The notes beneath the pieces are model-generated. The model was not told the origin of the DNA. It did not search any database and worked only from the letters and a program-made list of their open reading frames with translations. A stretch of DNA of 18,826 nucleotides from contig CAZXYF010000051.1 of the NCBI GenBank assembly GCA_964644705.1, forward strand, positions 1 through 18,826, read 5' to 3'. This stretch comes from CAZXYF01 sp964644705. GTDB taxonomy: Bacteria > Planctomycetota > Brocadiia > SM23-32. The position numbers and the translations under genes were made by a program. Of this stretch, positions 7,126 to 14,692 are shown in pieces. The number at the start of each line of letters is the position of its first letter. Positions within the stretch are counted from its first letter, which is position 1.

Positions 7126-8151
7126 ATGAGCCTGAAGAAGATTGGCGAACCTGCTCTACATGCATGGGTGGGCGAGCTCGTGGAAGCGAAGAAGATGGTC
7201 GCACCTCAGCCTGAGGAGGATCGTTTTAATTTCAAGCCTCTCACCGACGCATCCAAATTACGTCTGGATTACGATGTGTCGCTCACACCCCCGAACAAGG
7301 TGTGTATGCAGCCAGCGGAGGAAGTGCTGGCGCGTTTTGAGGGGGCGGATTACGAGAGCGAATATGAGGATCAACCATACGTCCTCTTCGGGGTCCATCC
7401 CTATGATATGGTGGCTATCAATCAGATGGATGAGATCTTTTCCATGGACAACTATGATGCGCACTATATGCGGCGCCGCGAGGCGGCGACGATTGTAGCC
7501 ATGGACCCACAAAACGTGTCCGAAAATTGCTTTGCAGGGGGAGTGGGGACGGCTACCGTTGATGAAGGATTCGATATACTGCTCACCAAAATTGATGACT
7601 CCTACATCGTGGATGTTCGATCTGAGAAGGGGCAGGAGTTAATTGAATTTTTGGGGGACGCGTCCGAACCCACTGAGGAAGATCTGGACGCGCGTGAAGC
7701 ACTGTGGGAGCAGAACCAGGAGAATTGTTGCGAATACGACATAAAATGGGATCCTGATGAGTTGCCTGAGCTTCTGGAAAGATCCCAGGATCATCCCGTA
7801 TGGGAGGAACGAGCGGAGTTGTGCTTCTACTGTGGGTCCTGCACCAATACATGTCCGACCTGCTATTGTTTTGATGTCCAGGAGAAAGTTAACTACGATC
7901 TGGAAAGCGGAGAGAGGGTCCGGGAATGGGATGGATGCCAGTTGGTTTCGTTCGCCAGAGTGGCGGGGGACCACAATTTTCGTGAGGAACCAGCCCAGAG
8001 ATTCCGTCACCGGTACTACCGAAAAGGGAAATACGTCCCTGAAATGATTGGAGAGTGTGCATGTGTCGGGTGTGGGCGCTGTATCACTGCCTGTGTGTCC
8101 AATATCGCCAATCCCCCCGAAGTCTTCAATCGTCTTAAGGAGGATGCTTAA
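7126..8151 (+). CDS. hydB: [NiFe]-hydrogenase/sulfhydrogenase beta subunit (4Fe-4S electron-transfer protein)
   Basis: A 341-residue cytoplasmic iron-sulfur subunit that passes electrons within a group 3b-type hydrogenase. LFGVHPYDMVAINQMDEIF (88-106) is a landmark of sulfhydrogenase beta subunits. Two ferredoxin-like cluster motifs are visible: C233-x2-C236-x2-C239-x3-C243-P followed by C246/C248, and C313-x2-C316-x2-C319-x3-C323. The last Cys of the second motif is followed by V rather than the usual P. AGGAG (7115-7119) six bases before ATG 7126 fixes the start. The frame is open to an ATG at 7051, but the extra 25 residues do not look like this family. It is the first gene of the operon and its TAA is one base before the next ATG. 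Confidence 0.93.
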   Translation: MSLKKIGEPALHAWVGELVEAKKMVAPQPEEDRFNFKPLTDASKLRLDYDVSLTPPNKVCMQPAEEVLARFEGADYESEYEDQPYVLFGVHPYDMVAINQMDEIFSMDNYDAHYMRRREAATIVAMDPQNVSENCFAGGVGTATVDEGFDILLTKIDDSYIVDVRSEKGQELIEFLGDASEPTEEDLDAREALWEQNQENCCEYDIKWDPDELPELLERSQDHPVWEERAELCFYCGSCTNTCPTCYCFDVQEKVNYDLESGERVREWDGCQLVSFARVAGDHNFREEPAQRFRHRYYRKGKYVPEMIGECACVGCGRCITACVSNIANPPEVFNRLKEDA

Positions 8152-8152
8152 T

Positions 8153-9001
8153 ATGGGTTGCGCCTGCGAACAAGAAAAAGAAGATATTTACCTGCCGGAA
8201 CCGGCTTCAGTAACGGAAACGAAGTCGATGACGGATCTGGAAAACTATTTCCGAATCAATCTGGATTCCGGTGAAAGTCTTGAGCATGGCCCGGGGCAGT
8301 TTGTTGAAGTGAGCGTTCCCGGTATCGGTGAGGCCCCGATCTCCGTTTCGTCGTCTCCGACACGAAACGACGGGTTTGAGTTAGTGGTGCGTCGTATTGG
8401 GAACGTGACGGAGTCGATGCACCAACTGGAAACCGGAGATCAGGTGGGTATTCGCGGTCCTTTCGGCACCACGTTTCCTGTTGAGGAGGAGCTGAAGGGG
8501 AACGATGTGCTGTTTATCGCCGGTGGTATTGGTCTCGTTCCGTTGAGATCGGCCATCCAGTATGTGCTGGACAACCGCGACGATTACGGGCGTGTCATCA
8601 TCCTGTACGGTGCAAAAAGTCCGGCGGAGCGGCTCTTCGTGCGTGAGCTTTTGGACTGGCAGGATCGGGAAGATGTCCAATATCTGGATACGGTTGATCG
8701 CGCCGATGAGCACTGGCAGGGCAATACCGGTGTTATTACAACCCTGATGCCCAAGATCTCCATCGACCCGGCCACCACTCAGGCGGTCGTGTGCGGACCA
8801 CCGGTGATGTATAAGTTTGTCCTGATGGAACTGTTCGAGATGGATGTCCCATACGAGAATATTTTTGTTTCCCTTGAGCGACACATGAAGTGTGGTGTGG
8901 GGAAATGTGGACACTGCCAGATTAATGGCGTTTACGTCTGCCAGGACGGGCCGGTGTTCAATTACGCCGATATAGAAGGATTTGAGGAGGCTATCCAATG
9001 A
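8153..9001 (+). CDS. hydG: [NiFe]-hydrogenase/sulfhydrogenase gamma subunit (FAD/NAD(P)-binding, 2Fe-2S)
   Basis: A 282-residue flavoprotein of the ferredoxin-NADP reductase fold that connects the hydrogenase to NAD(P)H. The FAD-binding beta barrel includes APISVSSSPT (61-70), a version of the flavin motif I associate with hydrogenase and sulfur-reductase gamma subunits. The nucleotide-binding half shows FIAGGIGLVPLRSAI (121-135), LYGAKSP and VVCGPPVMYK. The C-terminal 2Fe-2S site has C247, C252, C255 and C263 (MKCGVGKCGHC then VYVC), as in dihydroorotate dehydrogenase electron-transfer subunits. AAGGAGG seven bases before ATG 8153 fixes the start; an ATG-initiated frame reaches back to 8048 inside hydB. 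Its stop overlaps the next start as ATGA. NADP versus NAD preference cannot be read with confidence. Confidence 0.94.
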   Translation: MGCACEQEKEDIYLPEPASVTETKSMTDLENYFRINLDSGESLEHGPGQFVEVSVPGIGEAPISVSSSPTRNDGFELVVRRIGNVTESMHQLETGDQVGIRGPFGTTFPVEEELKGNDVLFIAGGIGLVPLRSAIQYVLDNRDDYGRVIILYGAKSPAERLFVRELLDWQDREDVQYLDTVDRADEHWQGNTGVITTLMPKISIDPATTQAVVCGPPVMYKFVLMELFEMDVPYENIFVSLERHMKCGVGKCGHCQINGVYVCQDGPVFNYADIEGFEEAIQ

Positions 9002-9762
9002 GTAAGCCGCGTGTTGCTATATTTGATTTTGCCTGTTGCGAAGGATGCCAGCTTCAGATCGTCAACATGGAGGAGGAACTGCTCGATCTGCTGGAGATCG
9101 TGGAGCCAGTCACCTGGCGCGAGGCGATGACCGAAGAGAGTGATGATTTTGATATCGCCCTGGTGGAGGGGTCCATTACCCGACCTCAGGATGAAGAACG
9201 ACTGGAAGAAATACGGGACAAAGCCGATATCCTGGTCGCACTGGGAGCATGTGCAACCATCGGTGGCGTCAACCGGATTAAAAACAACTTTGATCTGGAT
9301 GAAATCAAAGAGTGTGTGTATGGAGTAGCTTCCGATATGCCTCATTTGGAAACCGGCCCCACGAAGGCCGCCCATGAAGTGGTGGAGGTGGACTACAAAA
9401 TCCATCAGTGCCCCATGGACAAAGAGGAATTTGCGCACGTGGTGCGCTGCCTGGCCCTGGGGAAAGAGCCGCAAATCCCGGACTACCCCGTCTGTGTCGA
9501 ATGCAAGGCCAACGGAACGGTGTGCCGCTGGGAACATGGCGAAGTATGTCTTGGAATGTTGACCCGGGCCGGATGCGGCGCCCCATGTCCTTCGAATGGG
9601 CTGTGGTGTTTCGGTTGCCGTGGACTGGCCCCGGACAATAATGTGCCCGCTGCTCGTGAGGTCATCGAAGACTATGACCTGAACGTCGAAGACCTGCGCG
9701 ACAAGCTGGTCCTTTTCAATTCAGAAAGCGAAGAACTCAAACAGGAGTCTGCGGATGTCTGA
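8998..9762 (+). CDS. hydD: [NiFe]-hydrogenase small (delta) subunit
   Basis: A 254-residue small subunit carrying the iron-sulfur relay next to the Ni-Fe site. The N-terminal DFACCEGC supplies C14 and C17 of the proximal 4Fe-4S cluster, with C85 (LGACATIGG) and C138 (QCPMD) as likely remaining ligands. Eight further Cys at 166, 169, 176, 184, 193, 197, 204 and 207 (CVECK, CLGML, GCGAPCPSNG, CFGCRG) can bind two more 4Fe-4S clusters. There is no twin-arginine signal peptide, so the enzyme is cytoplasmic, as expected for group 3. ATGA overlap with the gamma gene and an 8-base overlap with the alpha gene show tight coupling. The lengths and motifs look intact. Confidence 0.95.
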   Translation: MSKPRVAIFDFACCEGCQLQIVNMEEELLDLLEIVEPVTWREAMTEESDDFDIALVEGSITRPQDEERLEEIRDKADILVALGACATIGGVNRIKNNFDLDEIKECVYGVASDMPHLETGPTKAAHEVVEVDYKIHQCPMDKEEFAHVVRCLALGKEPQIPDYPVCVECKANGTVCRWEHGEVCLGMLTRAGCGAPCPSNGLWCFGCRGLAPDNNVPAAREVIEDYDLNVEDLRDKLVLFNSESEELKQESADV

Positions 9763-11050
9763 TATAGATATAAATGTCCATCACATAACGCGTGTCGAAG
9801 GACACGGCAATATCGTTGTTGAAGCCGATGCCGGAGACGTCAAAAAGGTTGAATGGCAGGTACCGGAAGCTCCCCGGTTTTTCGAAGGTATGGTGCGGGG
9901 GCGCAGCTATGAGGATATCCAGACCATCGTCAGTCGAATTTGTGGGATATGTTCCTGCACCCACTCACTCGCAGCGACGAAAGCCGTGGAAGATGCCATG
10001 GATATTGAGGTCTCGGACCAGACCGATACCCTCCGGGTGTTGCTCCTCCATGGGGAACAGATTGAAAGCCACGTTCTGCATCTGGGTTATCTGGTGGCGC
10101 CGGACCTGCTGGGCGAGAAGTCCGTTGTCCCGCTGGCGTCGAGCCATGGCGAGTTGGTGAAAACTATCATCCGCTGTCACTCACTGGGCAACAAAATTAT
10201 GGAGGTTATTGGTGGGCGTATGACCCATCCAGTCAGCCTGCGTCCGGGTGGGTTTGGCCAGCTGCCGACCGAGGACGATCTCAGGGAACTGAAGCAGGAG
10301 ATCGAAGAGCGCATTCCTGATTTCAATACTGTGGCCGATGCGTTGCTGGACCTGGCCGGTGAACTCCCCGAGTTTGAACGTCCGACCGAATATGTGGCGC
10401 TGACCGATGCGGGATACTATACCTTTTATCACGGCGATATCGGCAGCACCGATACGGAGCGAACCGTTCCTGTGCAGGAGTTCGAAGATGTGGTGAATGA
10501 ATACGTTTCGCCCCAATCAACGGCGAAATGGACACGCTGGCACCGCGACAGCTATGCGGTAGGGGCTCTGGCACGGTTCAACAGGAACTCGGAGCTGCTT
10601 CTACCCCTGGCGGAAAAAACCGCGGAGAAATTCGGCCTCCGATCCGGGTGCAGCAACCCCTACATGAACAACGTGGCGCAGCTGGTGGAGCTCTATCAGG
10701 TCGTGGAGCACAGCCTGCAGATTATTGATGACCTGCTGGAAGAAGGAATTAGCCCCGAAAAACCTGATGTGACGCCGAAAGCGGGTTGGGGCACCGGTTG
10801 CTGTGAAGCACCGCGTGGCATCCTGTTCCACAGCTACGGGTTTGATGAGGATGGCAAATGCACAGGTGCCAACATCAGTATTCCGACCAATCAGAACCAC
10901 GCGAATATCCAGAAAGATTTTGAGGATCTTGTTCCTCAAATCATCAATAAAGATGAGGATGAGGTTCGACTTCTGCTGGAGATGCTGGTGCGAGCGTATG
11001 ATCCCTGTATTTCCTGTTCAACTCATTATCTCGATGTGGATTTTGTCTGA
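9755..11050 (+). CDS. hydA: [NiFe]-hydrogenase large (alpha) catalytic subunit, group 3b-like
   Basis: A 431-residue subunit that binds the Ni-Fe active site and activates H2. HHITRVEGHG near the N-terminus is the family opening. The L1 motif RICGICSCTH supplies C63 and C66, and the L2 motif DPCISCSTH supplies C418, C421 and H424. Seven residues (YLDVDFV) follow the His, so the chain is made as a precursor whose tail is removed after nickel insertion. AGGAG (9743-9747), seven bases before ATG 9755, supports the start. The beta-gamma-delta-alpha gene order and the presence of the gamma and beta partners point to group 3b bifunctional (NADP-linked) hydrogenase rather than F420-reducing or Mvh types. 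The subgroup call is inference from context; the hydrogenase call is firm. Confidence 0.96.
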   Translation: MSDIDINVHHITRVEGHGNIVVEADAGDVKKVEWQVPEAPRFFEGMVRGRSYEDIQTIVSRICGICSCTHSLAATKAVEDAMDIEVSDQTDTLRVLLLHGEQIESHVLHLGYLVAPDLLGEKSVVPLASSHGELVKTIIRCHSLGNKIMEVIGGRMTHPVSLRPGGFGQLPTEDDLRELKQEIEERIPDFNTVADALLDLAGELPEFERPTEYVALTDAGYYTFYHGDIGSTDTERTVPVQEFEDVVNEYVSPQSTAKWTRWHRDSYAVGALARFNRNSELLLPLAEKTAEKFGLRSGCSNPYMNNVAQLVELYQVVEHSLQIIDDLLEEGISPEKPDVTPKAGWGTGCCEAPRGILFHSYGFDEDGKCTGANISIPTNQNHANIQKDFEDLVPQIINKDEDEVRLLLEMLVRAYDPCISCSTHYLDVDFV

Positions 11051-11107
11051 TTCCATATGCCGATCGGGTAGCGTGGCCGTGTCAGGAAAGCGTCACCGGG
11101 CAGAATG

Positions 11108-11112
11108 AGGAG
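11108..11112 (+). promoter_or_regulatory. Shine-Dalgarno that favours a TTG start for the protease gene
   Basis: AGGAG at 11108-11112 is seven bases before TTG 11120. The in-frame ATG at 11105 lies immediately 5' of, and abutting, this site and has no ribosome-binding sequence of its own. This decides the start chosen for the maturation protease. Confidence 0.55.
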
Positions 11113-11119
11113 CTTCGCG

Positions 11120-11605
11120 TTGGCCAGTAACGACCGTAAGTCATGTTTGGTTGTCGGGCTGGGCAATCCGCTTATGAGCGACGAAGGTGTCGGGGTTGAG
11201 GTCGTTAAACGGCTGGAAAACCAGCACGCTCCCCTCGATGAAGTGGAATTTCTGGATGGGGGGACGGGAGGAGTAGCGCTTGTTCACGCCATGGCCAATC
11301 GCCGGAAGTGCGTCTTTGTTGATTGCGCCCGGATGTCTGTGTCCCCGGGGGGGATCAAGCGGTTTGGGATGAAAGATGTCGAGAGTGCCAAACGTCTTCC
11401 CGAAATGTCTCTTCACGAAGCGGATTTGATTGAGATCATTCAGCTGGCGGATCACGTCGGAAACTGTCCGGAGGAAATCGTCATTTTTGGCATCGAACCG
11501 GAATCAGTGGAAGCCGGTCAGGGCCTGAGCGAAAAGTTGAAGAGCAGCCTTCCCGTGTATGCGCGGAAGGTCGCGGAAGAGTTCAGTGATTCGCACGGCG
11601 ATTGA
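11120..11605 (+). CDS. Hydrogenase maturation protease (peptidase M52 family)
   Basis: A 161-residue nickel-sensing endopeptidase that trims the C-terminal tail of the large subunit. The N-terminal VVGLGNPLMSDEGVGVEVV is the family signature. E22, D68 (VFVDCA) and H99 (MSLHEADL) are the expected nickel-contacting trio, by analogy with HybD/HyaD. The DGGTGG motif is at 46-51. TTG 11120 is preceded by a well-spaced AGGAG; starting at ATG 11105 would add only five residues. It lies 69 bases after the alpha gene (54 from the ATG) and before a terminator, so it is the last gene of the operon. Its natural partner is the large subunit just upstream. The HypA-F cofactor-assembly genes are not in the window. 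Confidence 0.92.
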   Translation: MASNDRKSCLVVGLGNPLMSDEGVGVEVVKRLENQHAPLDEVEFLDGGTGGVALVHAMANRRKCVFVDCARMSVSPGGIKRFGMKDVESAKRLPEMSLHEADLIEIIQLADHVGNCPEEIVIFGIEPESVEAGQGLSEKLKSSLPVYARKVAEEFSDSHGD

Positions 11606-11628
11606 CAGAACATAAACGGCGCCAGAAT

Positions 11629-11661
11629 GGTGGGACGATCCAGCGAATCCCGCCCTTTTTA
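11629..11661 (+). terminator. Intrinsic terminator of the hydrogenase operon
   Basis: GGTGGGA (11629-11635) pairs with TCCCGCC (11648-11654) as 7 pairs including one G-T, around a 12-base loop, followed by CTTTTTA. It lies 23 bases after the protease stop codon. Confidence 0.65.
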
Positions 11662-11803
11662 TGTCCCGGAGACCGGGTTGATGCCGAACCGGGAATGGAA
11701 AAGCCCCTACAGAACTTTTCGTGGCGGGGAGCTGGTGTATGGGAAATGCTGCGGTAGAAGTAACGTGTTGGACATCACTCCCAACCCCTCAGGAAGTTGT
11801 ATG

Positions 11804-11832
11804 TTGCAGGGACCATTTAAATGTGCTATCCT
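11804..11832 (+). promoter_or_regulatory. Sigma-70-type promoter for rpsO-pnp
   Basis: TTGCAG (11804-11809), a 17-base spacer and TATCCT (11827-11832); each hexamer matches its consensus at 4 of 6 positions. The predicted start near 11839 gives a leader of about 118 bases before rpsO. Sequence prediction only. Confidence 0.5.
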
Positions 11833-11894
11833 GATATTCTATTGAACTCGTTAGCTATGGAGAGGGGAGCTTTTATTGCTGACGGGGACCTAAA

Positions 11895-11911
11895 GCCACG
11901 ATAGCCGTGGC
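11895..11911 (+). promoter_or_regulatory. Hairpin in the rpsO leader (possible S15 autoregulatory element)
   Basis: GCCACG (11895-11900) and CGTGGC (11906-11911) form a perfect 6-bp stem with the 5-base loop ATAGC, 45 bases before the rpsO start. S15 represses its own translation by binding leader RNA in several phyla, with structures that differ between them. Assigning that role here is inference. No T-run follows, so it is not a terminator. Confidence 0.45.
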
Positions 11912-11956
11912 GTGCCTCTTACGAGACTTTCCGACGAATTATGTTAGTGGGAAACG

Positions 11957-12220
11957 ATGGATAAAAGTAGAAAAAAAGAATTGATTGAACAGTACGCTCA
12001 GAATCCGGATGATACCGGTTCGCCAGAGGTCCAGATAGCGCTGATTACGGAGCGGATCGAGGACTTGACCGAACATCTGCAGGACCATTCGAATGACAGC
12101 TCAGCTCGCCAGGGGCTCCTGAATTTGGTGGGCAAACGGGCGTCGTTGTTGCAGTATCTGCGCCGGAAGAATGAAGACCGATACCAGGATCTCGTCGCAG
12201 ATCTGGGGCTGCGCCAGTAG
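11957..12220 (+). CDS. rpsO: 30S ribosomal protein S15
   Basis: An 87-residue protein, close to the usual 88-89, that binds 16S rRNA early in 30S assembly. The sequence shows the S15 pattern throughout: NPDDTGSPEVQIALITERI, LTEHLQDHSNDSSARQGLL (with the rRNA-contacting H..D..S pattern), and RYQDLVADLGLRQ at the end. The RRKLL stretch common after VGKR is ASLL here, a small divergence in a basic patch and in line with the acid-rich character of neighbouring proteins. GTGGGA just upstream is a weak ribosome site. It is followed 272 bases later by pnp, the classic rpsO-pnp pairing, with no terminator between. Confidence 0.97.
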   Translation: MDKSRKKELIEQYAQNPDDTGSPEVQIALITERIEDLTEHLQDHSNDSSARQGLLNLVGKRASLLQYLRRKNEDRYQDLVADLGLRQ

Positions 12221-12223
12221 AGC

Positions 12224-12255
12224 TGTCGTGCGGAAGGTTGTTCTTCCTGCCGACA
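12224..12255 (+). other. Long hairpin between rpsO and pnp (possible RNase III processing site)
   Basis: TGTCG (12224-12228) pairs with CGACA (12251-12255) and GGAAG (12232-12236) with CTTCC (12243-12247), separated by a 3x3 internal loop and capped by six bases. It starts four bases after the rpsO stop and has no T-run. In E. coli an RNase III-cleaved hairpin sits in the same place and lets PNPase regulate itself; that role here is inference from position. The remainder of the 272-base gap shows nothing I can name. Confidence 0.5.
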
Positions 12256-12479
12256 TGAGGGGCATGGCAAGATATTCGGCTGGTTGCGAAGTGTACCTGC
12301 TCACAGTAAGTCGATGTGTTTTTCATTTTCTCGCTTTATACCGCGTGTTGCGGTGGCGTGAAGAATGAGTTGTATTCGTGCCCGTATCCCAGAAGATGAC
12401 CGAAGGCTGTGTTTGGGGTTTGTTTGATCCCGGTGACCAACTCAGGTGCGGGACTATTGTAGTTGAATTTGTTTGAACT

Positions 12480-12484
12480 GGAGG
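12480..12484 (+). promoter_or_regulatory. Shine-Dalgarno that fixes the pnp GTG start
   Basis: GGAGG lies eight bases before GTG 12493. The alternative in-frame TTG at 12463 has no ribosome site upstream. Confidence 0.7.
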
Positions 12485-12492
12485 AAAGTATA

Positions 12493-14604
12493 GTGGCGTC
12501 GTTGTCGAAAGTGGAAAGACAGATTGCTGGCGATACATTGACGATGGAAAGTGGTAAGCTTGCGAAGCAGGCAAACGGTTCGGTTCGTGTGAGCTACGGT
12601 GAAACCGTTGTTTTAGCGGCCGCCGTGGCCGAACCGATGGACAAAGACCTCGGTTTTTTCCCGTTGACCGTTGACTACCGTGAAAAACAGTATGCTGCTG
12701 GTAAGTTTCCGGGCGGTATTATCAAGAGGGAAGGTCGTCCGACGACAAAAGAAATTCTGACCATGCGCCTGATTGATCGCCCGGTGCGTCCGCTGTTCCC
12801 CGATGATTATCGGGAGGAAGTGCAGGTGGCGGTGGTTGTGTTGAGCGCTGATCAGAAAAACGACCCAGATATGCTGGGCCTGGTCGGAGGGTCAGCCGCT
12901 CTGGCCGTCAGTGACATCCCCTGGAATGGTCCCATTGGTGGATCGCGCGTCGGGTTGGTTGAGGATGAATTTATCATCAACCCGACCACCGAGGAGCGAG
13001 AAGAAAGCGAAATGGAGCTGGTGGTTGCCGGCACCGAAGAGGCGATGGTGATGGTGGAAGGAAGCGCCAATATCATCCCCGAAGAAGATGTGCGGACCGC
13101 TCTCGGACTGGCACAGGATGTGAATGTGGATGTGGTCAACATGATCAATGAGTTGAAGGGTGAGTGTGGTAAAGCCACCCGCTCTTACACGCCGATCCCC
13201 TCGGTTGATGCCCTGGTTGATCAGCTCCGTCCGGAATTTGAGGATGAGTTGGCCGATGCCAGCGAGACGGCCGATAAGCAGGCCCGCAGCGAGGCAATTT
13301 CATCGGTGAAAGATGAGGCCATCGAGCAGTTCTGTGATGAAGAGGAAGAGAACGCGCCGACGGAAGGTGAGGTGAAGCGGGCATTCGATAAACTGGAAAA
13401 AGAGGTCGTCCGGAAAGGTATTATCAAGACGGGGCGGCGATATGACGGCCGCAAGCCGGATGAAATTCGCGATGTTTCCTGCGAAGTCGATGTTCTGCCC
13501 CGCACGCACGGCGCGGCGCTATTCACCCGAGGCGAGACCCAGGCCATGTGCGCCACGACGCTGGGTACGGTCGGTGATCAGCAGAAGATCCTGGACCCGC
13601 TGGTGGAAGAAGACCCCAAAGAATTCATGCTCCACTACAATTTCCCCGGTTGGTGTGTTGGGGAGGCCTGGCGACCCCGTGGACCGAAGCGCCGCGAGAT
13701 CGGGCATGGTGAACTGGCCGAACGGGCTCTGAGCGCAATCCTGCCCGAGTCCGAGGATTTTGCCTACACCATCCGGATTGTCTCCGATATTCTGGAATCC
13801 AACGGTTCCTCGTCCATGGCCTCCGTTTGCGGAGGCACGCTCAGTCTCATGGATGCCGGCGTTCCCATCTCCGACCCGGTGGCCGGTATTGCCATGGGGG
13901 TCGTGGAGGAGGAGGGGGAGACGGCCATCCTGACGGATATTGCCGGTCTGGAAGACCATTGCGGCGATATGGACTTCAAAGTGGCCGGAACCCAGAAAGG
14001 CGTGACTGCGCTCCAGCTGGATATTAAAACCGGCGGAGTCTCCGAGGATCTTCTCAGCGAGGTTCTGTCCAAGGCCAAAGAGGCGCGACTGGAAATATTG
14101 CGGACCATGTTGAAGACCCTGCGGCGGCCCCGCGAGGAATTGTCCGAGTATGCGCCGCGTCTTGCCCGGGTGGAGATCGATCCGGACAATATCGGCAAAC
14201 TGATCGGGCCCGGCGGTAAGACCATCAAGCGTCTGCAGGAGGAGTTTGTCGTCGAAATTGAGGTGGATGATGACGGCACGGTTACCATCAGCAGCGAGAG
14301 AGGTGAGACGGAAGCGGATCTTGAGGGGGCCCTTGAGTACGTGAAGAATCTCGCCGGTGGTGAAGTCGAGGTCGGGAAAGTTTACGAGGGACGCGTGACG
14401 GAAATGAAAGATTTTGGTCCCATCGTTGAACTGTTTCCCGGCACCGATGGCCTCTGCCATATCAGCGAACTGGAAGACGGTTACGTTGATGACGTTGAGG
14501 ATGTCTGCTCGGTTGGAGACAAAATCAAAGTCAAGGTCCTGGCGGTTGAGGGTAATCGTATCAAACTCAGCCGACGAGCAGCTCTTGAAGAAGAACAGGA
14601 CTAA
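12493..14604 (+). CDS. pnp: Polyribonucleotide nucleotidyltransferase (PNPase)
   Basis: A 703-residue 3'-5' phosphorolytic exoribonuclease, of typical length, acting as a trimer in mRNA decay. Two RNase PH domains occupy about 5-210 and 308-535, joined by a helical linker unusually rich in Glu and Asp (DEEEENAPTEGEVKR). In the second RNase PH domain D488, D494 and K496 (EDHCGDMDFKVAGTQKG) match the E. coli catalytic residues D486, D492 and K494. IGKLIGPGGKTIKRL marks the KH domain (about 556-620) and VGKVYEGRVTEMKDFGPIVE the S1 domain (about 625-697). The start is GTG 12493 on the strength of GGAGG upstream; a TTG 30 bases earlier is less likely. It is transcribed with rpsO and ends at a strong terminator. 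Confidence 0.97.
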   Translation: MASLSKVERQIAGDTLTMESGKLAKQANGSVRVSYGETVVLAAAVAEPMDKDLGFFPLTVDYREKQYAAGKFPGGIIKREGRPTTKEILTMRLIDRPVRPLFPDDYREEVQVAVVVLSADQKNDPDMLGLVGGSAALAVSDIPWNGPIGGSRVGLVEDEFIINPTTEEREESEMELVVAGTEEAMVMVEGSANIIPEEDVRTALGLAQDVNVDVVNMINELKGECGKATRSYTPIPSVDALVDQLRPEFEDELADASETADKQARSEAISSVKDEAIEQFCDEEEENAPTEGEVKRAFDKLEKEVVRKGIIKTGRRYDGRKPDEIRDVSCEVDVLPRTHGAALFTRGETQAMCATTLGTVGDQQKILDPLVEEDPKEFMLHYNFPGWCVGEAWRPRGPKRREIGHGELAERALSAILPESEDFAYTIRIVSDILESNGSSSMASVCGGTLSLMDAGVPISDPVAGIAMGVVEEEGETAILTDIAGLEDHCGDMDFKVAGTQKGVTALQLDIKTGGVSEDLLSEVLSKAKEARLEILRTMLKTLRRPREELSEYAPRLARVEIDPDNIGKLIGPGGKTIKRLQEEFVVEIEVDDDGTVTISSERGETEADLEGALEYVKNLAGGEVEVGKVYEGRVTEMKDFGPIVELFPGTDGLCHISELEDGYVDDVEDVCSVGDKIKVKVLAVEGNRIKLSRRAALEEEQD

Positions 14605-14620
14605 ACGTTATAGCTGTAAT

Positions 14621-14654
14621 GCGGCGTCCGATGTCTTATCGGGCGCCGTATTTT
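14621..14654 (+). terminator. Intrinsic terminator after pnp
   Basis: CGGCGTCCGAT (14622-14632) pairs with ATCGGGCGCCG (14638-14648) as 11 pairs with one G-T, around the loop GTCTT, followed by TATTTTAA. It separates rpsO-pnp from the response regulator. No clear promoter for the regulator is visible in the 40 bases that follow. Confidence 0.8.
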
Positions 14655-14692
14655 AATGTGAGCCCACCCGTTTTTGTCTCAGAGGATACGCC

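Larger units (their letters stand above)
11606..11956. other. Intergenic region between hydrogenase operon and rpsO
   Basis: These 351 bases hold the terminator of the hydrogenase operon (11629-11661), the rpsO promoter (11804-11832) and the rpsO leader with a stable hairpin (11895-11911). A 72-codon frame at 11627-11845 is not credited: it runs through both the terminator and the promoter, lacks a ribosome site and has no recognisable family sequence. Nothing else is recognised in 11662-11803. Confidence 0.6.

Noticed and set aside
11627..11845. A 72-codon frame between the protease and rpsO
   Set aside because: It lacks a ribosome site and runs through both a terminator hairpin and the rpsO promoter.
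11876..11915. Partial resemblance of CTAAAGCCACG to a c-di-GMP-I riboswitch core
   Set aside because: Only a few bases match and the second conserved stem and tetraloop receptor are not visible; a simple hairpin explains the segment.
13519..14460. A 313-codon minus-strand frame inside pnp
   Set aside because: It is antisense to the RNase PH and KH domains of PNPase and has no recognised domain.
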